A stretch of 64,000 nucleotides of DNA from Corynebacterium sp. HMSC08A12 (lineage in GTDB: Bacteria; Actinomycetota; Actinomycetes; Mycobacteriales; Mycobacteriaceae), in assembly GCF_001807485.1 (NCBI RefSeq), contig NZ_KV789168.1, forward strand, positions 124,001 through 188,000, given 5' to 3'. Numbering within the stretch: position 1 is the stretch's first letter; each line of letters starts with the position of its first letter. A program made the translations under genes and the position numbers. Positions 62,379-64,000 of this stretch are shown one piece after another. The notes beneath the pieces are model-generated. The model searched no databases. It was given only the letters and a program-made list of their open reading frames with translations, and was not told the origin of the DNA.

Positions 62379-62846
62379 TTAGGAAAGCGCGCGCCGCCGC
62401 GTGTCTAACCACCCCTGCAGAATATGTACTGCTGCTGCTTGGTCGATCTTCTTTCTGCCTTTTTTACTATTGACGCCAGAGGCGTGAAACGCATGCGTAG
62501 CGGCCATCGTAGACATTCTTTCGTCCACCATGCGCAGCGGAATATCCGGCAATTCTTCTTTAACTAAGCGGGCAAATTCCTCGGCATTAAGGGTGCTTTG
62601 TGTATGGTTCCCGCGCAGCGCGACCGGCAGACCAACTACGATCTCCACCACGAAATTCTCCCGGCAGATCTCCGCGACGCGCCGCACATCCGCGTCGTCT
62701 GCGGTGGCCTGGACGGTCTCCACCGGAGTGGCCAGGATGCAGTCCGGGTCCGAGATCGCCACCCCAATGCGCACGGTGCCCACGTCGAGGCCGAGCCTCC
62801 GGCCGCGGCCCGGGTCGGTGGCTGGGTCTGGTTTTTCGGTCTGCAT
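62379..62846 (-). CDS. ruvX: RuvX/YqgF, putative pre-16S rRNA nuclease
   Basis: A 155-residue RNase-H-fold protein. The first acidic motif is LGLDVGTVRIGVAISDPD, and DERMST near residue 107 marks the family. In other bacteria it trims the 16S rRNA 5' end. It lies between alaS and mltG with a 21-bp gap to alaS. Confidence 0.94.
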   Translation of the reverse strand: MQTEKPDPATDPGRGRRLGLDVGTVRIGVAISDPDCILATPVETVQATADDADVRRVAEICRENFVVEIVVGLPVALRGNHTQSTLNAEEFARLVKEELPDIPLRMVDERMSTMAATHAFHASGVNSKKGRKKIDQAAAVHILQGWLDTRRRALS

Positions 62847-62867
62847 CAGCGAAAACTCCCCGGCCGA

Positions 62868-64000
62868 CTATCCGCGCAGCGCGCTCTTGACGGCCTCGAT
62901 ACCGGCGGAGATGCCGGCGGCGTCCGAACCAGAGCCCTGTGCCATGGCCGGCTTACCGCCACCGCGACCGGCAACCTTCTCCCCGAAGGCCTTGACGAGC
63001 TCGCCGGCCTTGATGCCCTTGTCCACAGCGGCATCGTTCGCAGCGGCGACGAAAGGAACCTTCGCGCCGTCCACGGAGGCGAATACCACGACGGCGGGCT
63101 CGGAGCCCAGACGGTTCTTCGCATCCATGGCGAGGGTGCGCAGGTCGCCTGCAGCAACGCCTTCCGGCAGCTGCTCGGCCAGTACCTTGACCTCGCCGAT
63201 AGTTTCGGCCTTCTCCACCAGCTGGCCTACCTGCCCCTGCAGCTGCTGCGCACGCAGCTGCTGGATCTGCTTCTCGGCGGCCTTCAACTTGGCAGTAAGC
63301 GCGTCGATGCGCTCCGGCAGTTCCTCGCTCGGGGTCTTCAGGCTGGTCGCCAGGCCGGCCACCAGAGACTTCTCGGTGCTGAGGAAGCGGAAGGAATCCA
63401 TGCCGGTGTAGGCCTCGATGCGGCGCACGCCGGAGCCGACGGAGGACTCACCGAGCACGGAGATCGGGCCGACCTGGGAGGAGTGCTCCACGTGGATACC
63501 GCCACACAGCTCCATGGAGAACGGTCCGCCGATCTCCACGACGCGCACCTCGGAGCCGTAGTTCTCGCCGAACAGAGCCATGGCGCCCATCGCCTTGGCC
63601 TCCTCCAGGGAGGTCTCGATGGTGTTCACCTGGTAGTCGCTATCCACGGCGCCGTTGGCGATCTCCTCAATCTGGTTCAGCTGGTGCTCGGTCAGCTGCT
63701 CGCCGTAGTTGAAGTCGAAGCGCAGGTAGCCCGGCTTGTTCATGGAGCCCGCCTGGACGGCTGTCGGCCCCAGCACCTCGCGCAGGGCGGCGTGGATCAG
63801 GTGCGTGCCGGAGTGCGCCTGGCGTGCCTGGTGGCGCCACGCCTTGTCCACCGTGGCCTGCACCTTCTGCCCCACGGCCAGCTCGCCGCCACTGACGGTC
63901 ACGTGGTGTACCCAGACCTTCTTGCCGACCTTCTGTACGTCCTCCACTCGGGCAGCGCCCGAGGTGGTGGTCATCTCGCCGCGATCGGCCATCTGGCCGC
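62868..64000 (-). CDS. alaS: Alanyl-tRNA synthetase, C-terminal half, 5' end cut by window edge
   Basis: About 377 residues, starting inside the gene at GGQMADRG, the conserved GGQxxDxG segment of the editing region. Editing-site zinc ligands are in [10 protein letters not shown] and [10 protein letters not shown], followed by a coiled-coil linker ([21 protein letters not shown]) and the DHHA1 C-Ala domain with [12 protein letters not shown]. The catalytic domain lies outside the window. The stop is 21 bp before ruvX. Confidence 0.96.
   Translation of the reverse strand, partial: GQMADRGEMTTTSGAARVEDVQKVGKKVWVHHVTVSGGELAVGQKVQATVDKAWRHQARQAHSGTHLIHAALREVLGPTAVQAGSMNKPGYLRFDFNYGEQLTEHQLNQIEEIANGAVDSDYQVNTIETSLEEAKAMGAMALFGENYGSEVRVVEIGGPFSMELCGGIHVEHSSQVGPISVLGESSVGSGVRRIEAYTGMDSFRFLSTEKSLVAGLATSLKTPSEELPERIDALTAKLKAAEKQIQQLRAQQLQGQVGQLVEKAETIGEVKVLAEQLPEGVAAGDLRTLAMDAKNRLGSEPAVVVFASVDGAKVPFVAAANDAAVDKGIKAGELVKAFGEKVAGRGGGKPAMAQGSGSDAAGISAGIEAVKSALRG

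Overview
The window is a gene-dense, high-GC segment of a Corynebacterium chromosome. The gene order is the one known from C. glutamicum and its relatives: the suf operon next to mptB, tkt-tal-zwf-opcA-pgl, gap-pgk-tpi-ppc-secG, whiA-yvcK-rapZ-uvrC, the rib and pyr clusters with mihF, and the aro cluster. The proteins are corynebacterial in character (OpcA, mIHF, SufR, Walker-less PriA, MptB). The species cannot be fixed from the sequence; the high GC content would fit the lipophilic group such as C. jeikeium or C. urealyticum, but that is a guess.

Region 1 (1-5.9 kb, minus strand) is the Fe-S assembly operon sufR-sufB-sufD-sufC-sufS-sufU, with sufU cut by the window edge. Diverging from it (6.0-11.4 kb, plus strand) are the lipoglycan mannosyltransferase MptB, an ABC-2 type exporter pair, heme A synthase CtaA and a poorly conserved, apparently broken membrane-protein gene. 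CtaB (heme O synthase) faces back towards these on the minus strand. Region 2 (12.6-19.4 kb, plus) is the pentose phosphate operon tkt-tal-zwf-opcA-pgl. It meets the minus-strand glycolytic/anaplerotic cluster gap-pgk-tpiA-ppc-secG (19.5-25.9 kb) tail to tail at a shared hairpin.

From 26 kb to the end nearly everything is on the minus strand. It reads, in transcription order from the right: alaS, ruvX, mltG, aroE, a prepilin-peptidase-like protein, aroC-aroK-aroB-aroQ, pepQ; efp-nusB; pyrR-pyrB-pyrC-carA-carB-pyrF; mihF-gmk-rpoZ-coaBC; metK-priA-def-fmt-rsmB-rpe-ribD; ribE-ribBA-ribH, a PH-domain membrane protein, uvrC-rapZ-yvcK-whiA. The metabolic logic is tight. The pentose phosphate operon and rpe supply ribulose-5-phosphate, ribose-5-phosphate and erythrose-4-phosphate, which feed riboflavin, pyrimidine nucleotides and the shikimate pathway encoded nearby.

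No mobile element, CRISPR array, rRNA, tRNA or obviously novel multi-gene system was found. The informative unexplained signals are mostly regulatory. They are a 22-bp palindrome on a promoter directly before ribE, a McbR-type box inside the metK promoter, a PyrR-type RNA hairpin touching the pyrR ribosome site, a palindrome at the sufR start site, an inverted repeat over the gap promoter, a run of apparently leaderless genes, short tandem repeats in three spacers, and one split gene of unknown function at 10.8-11.4 kb.
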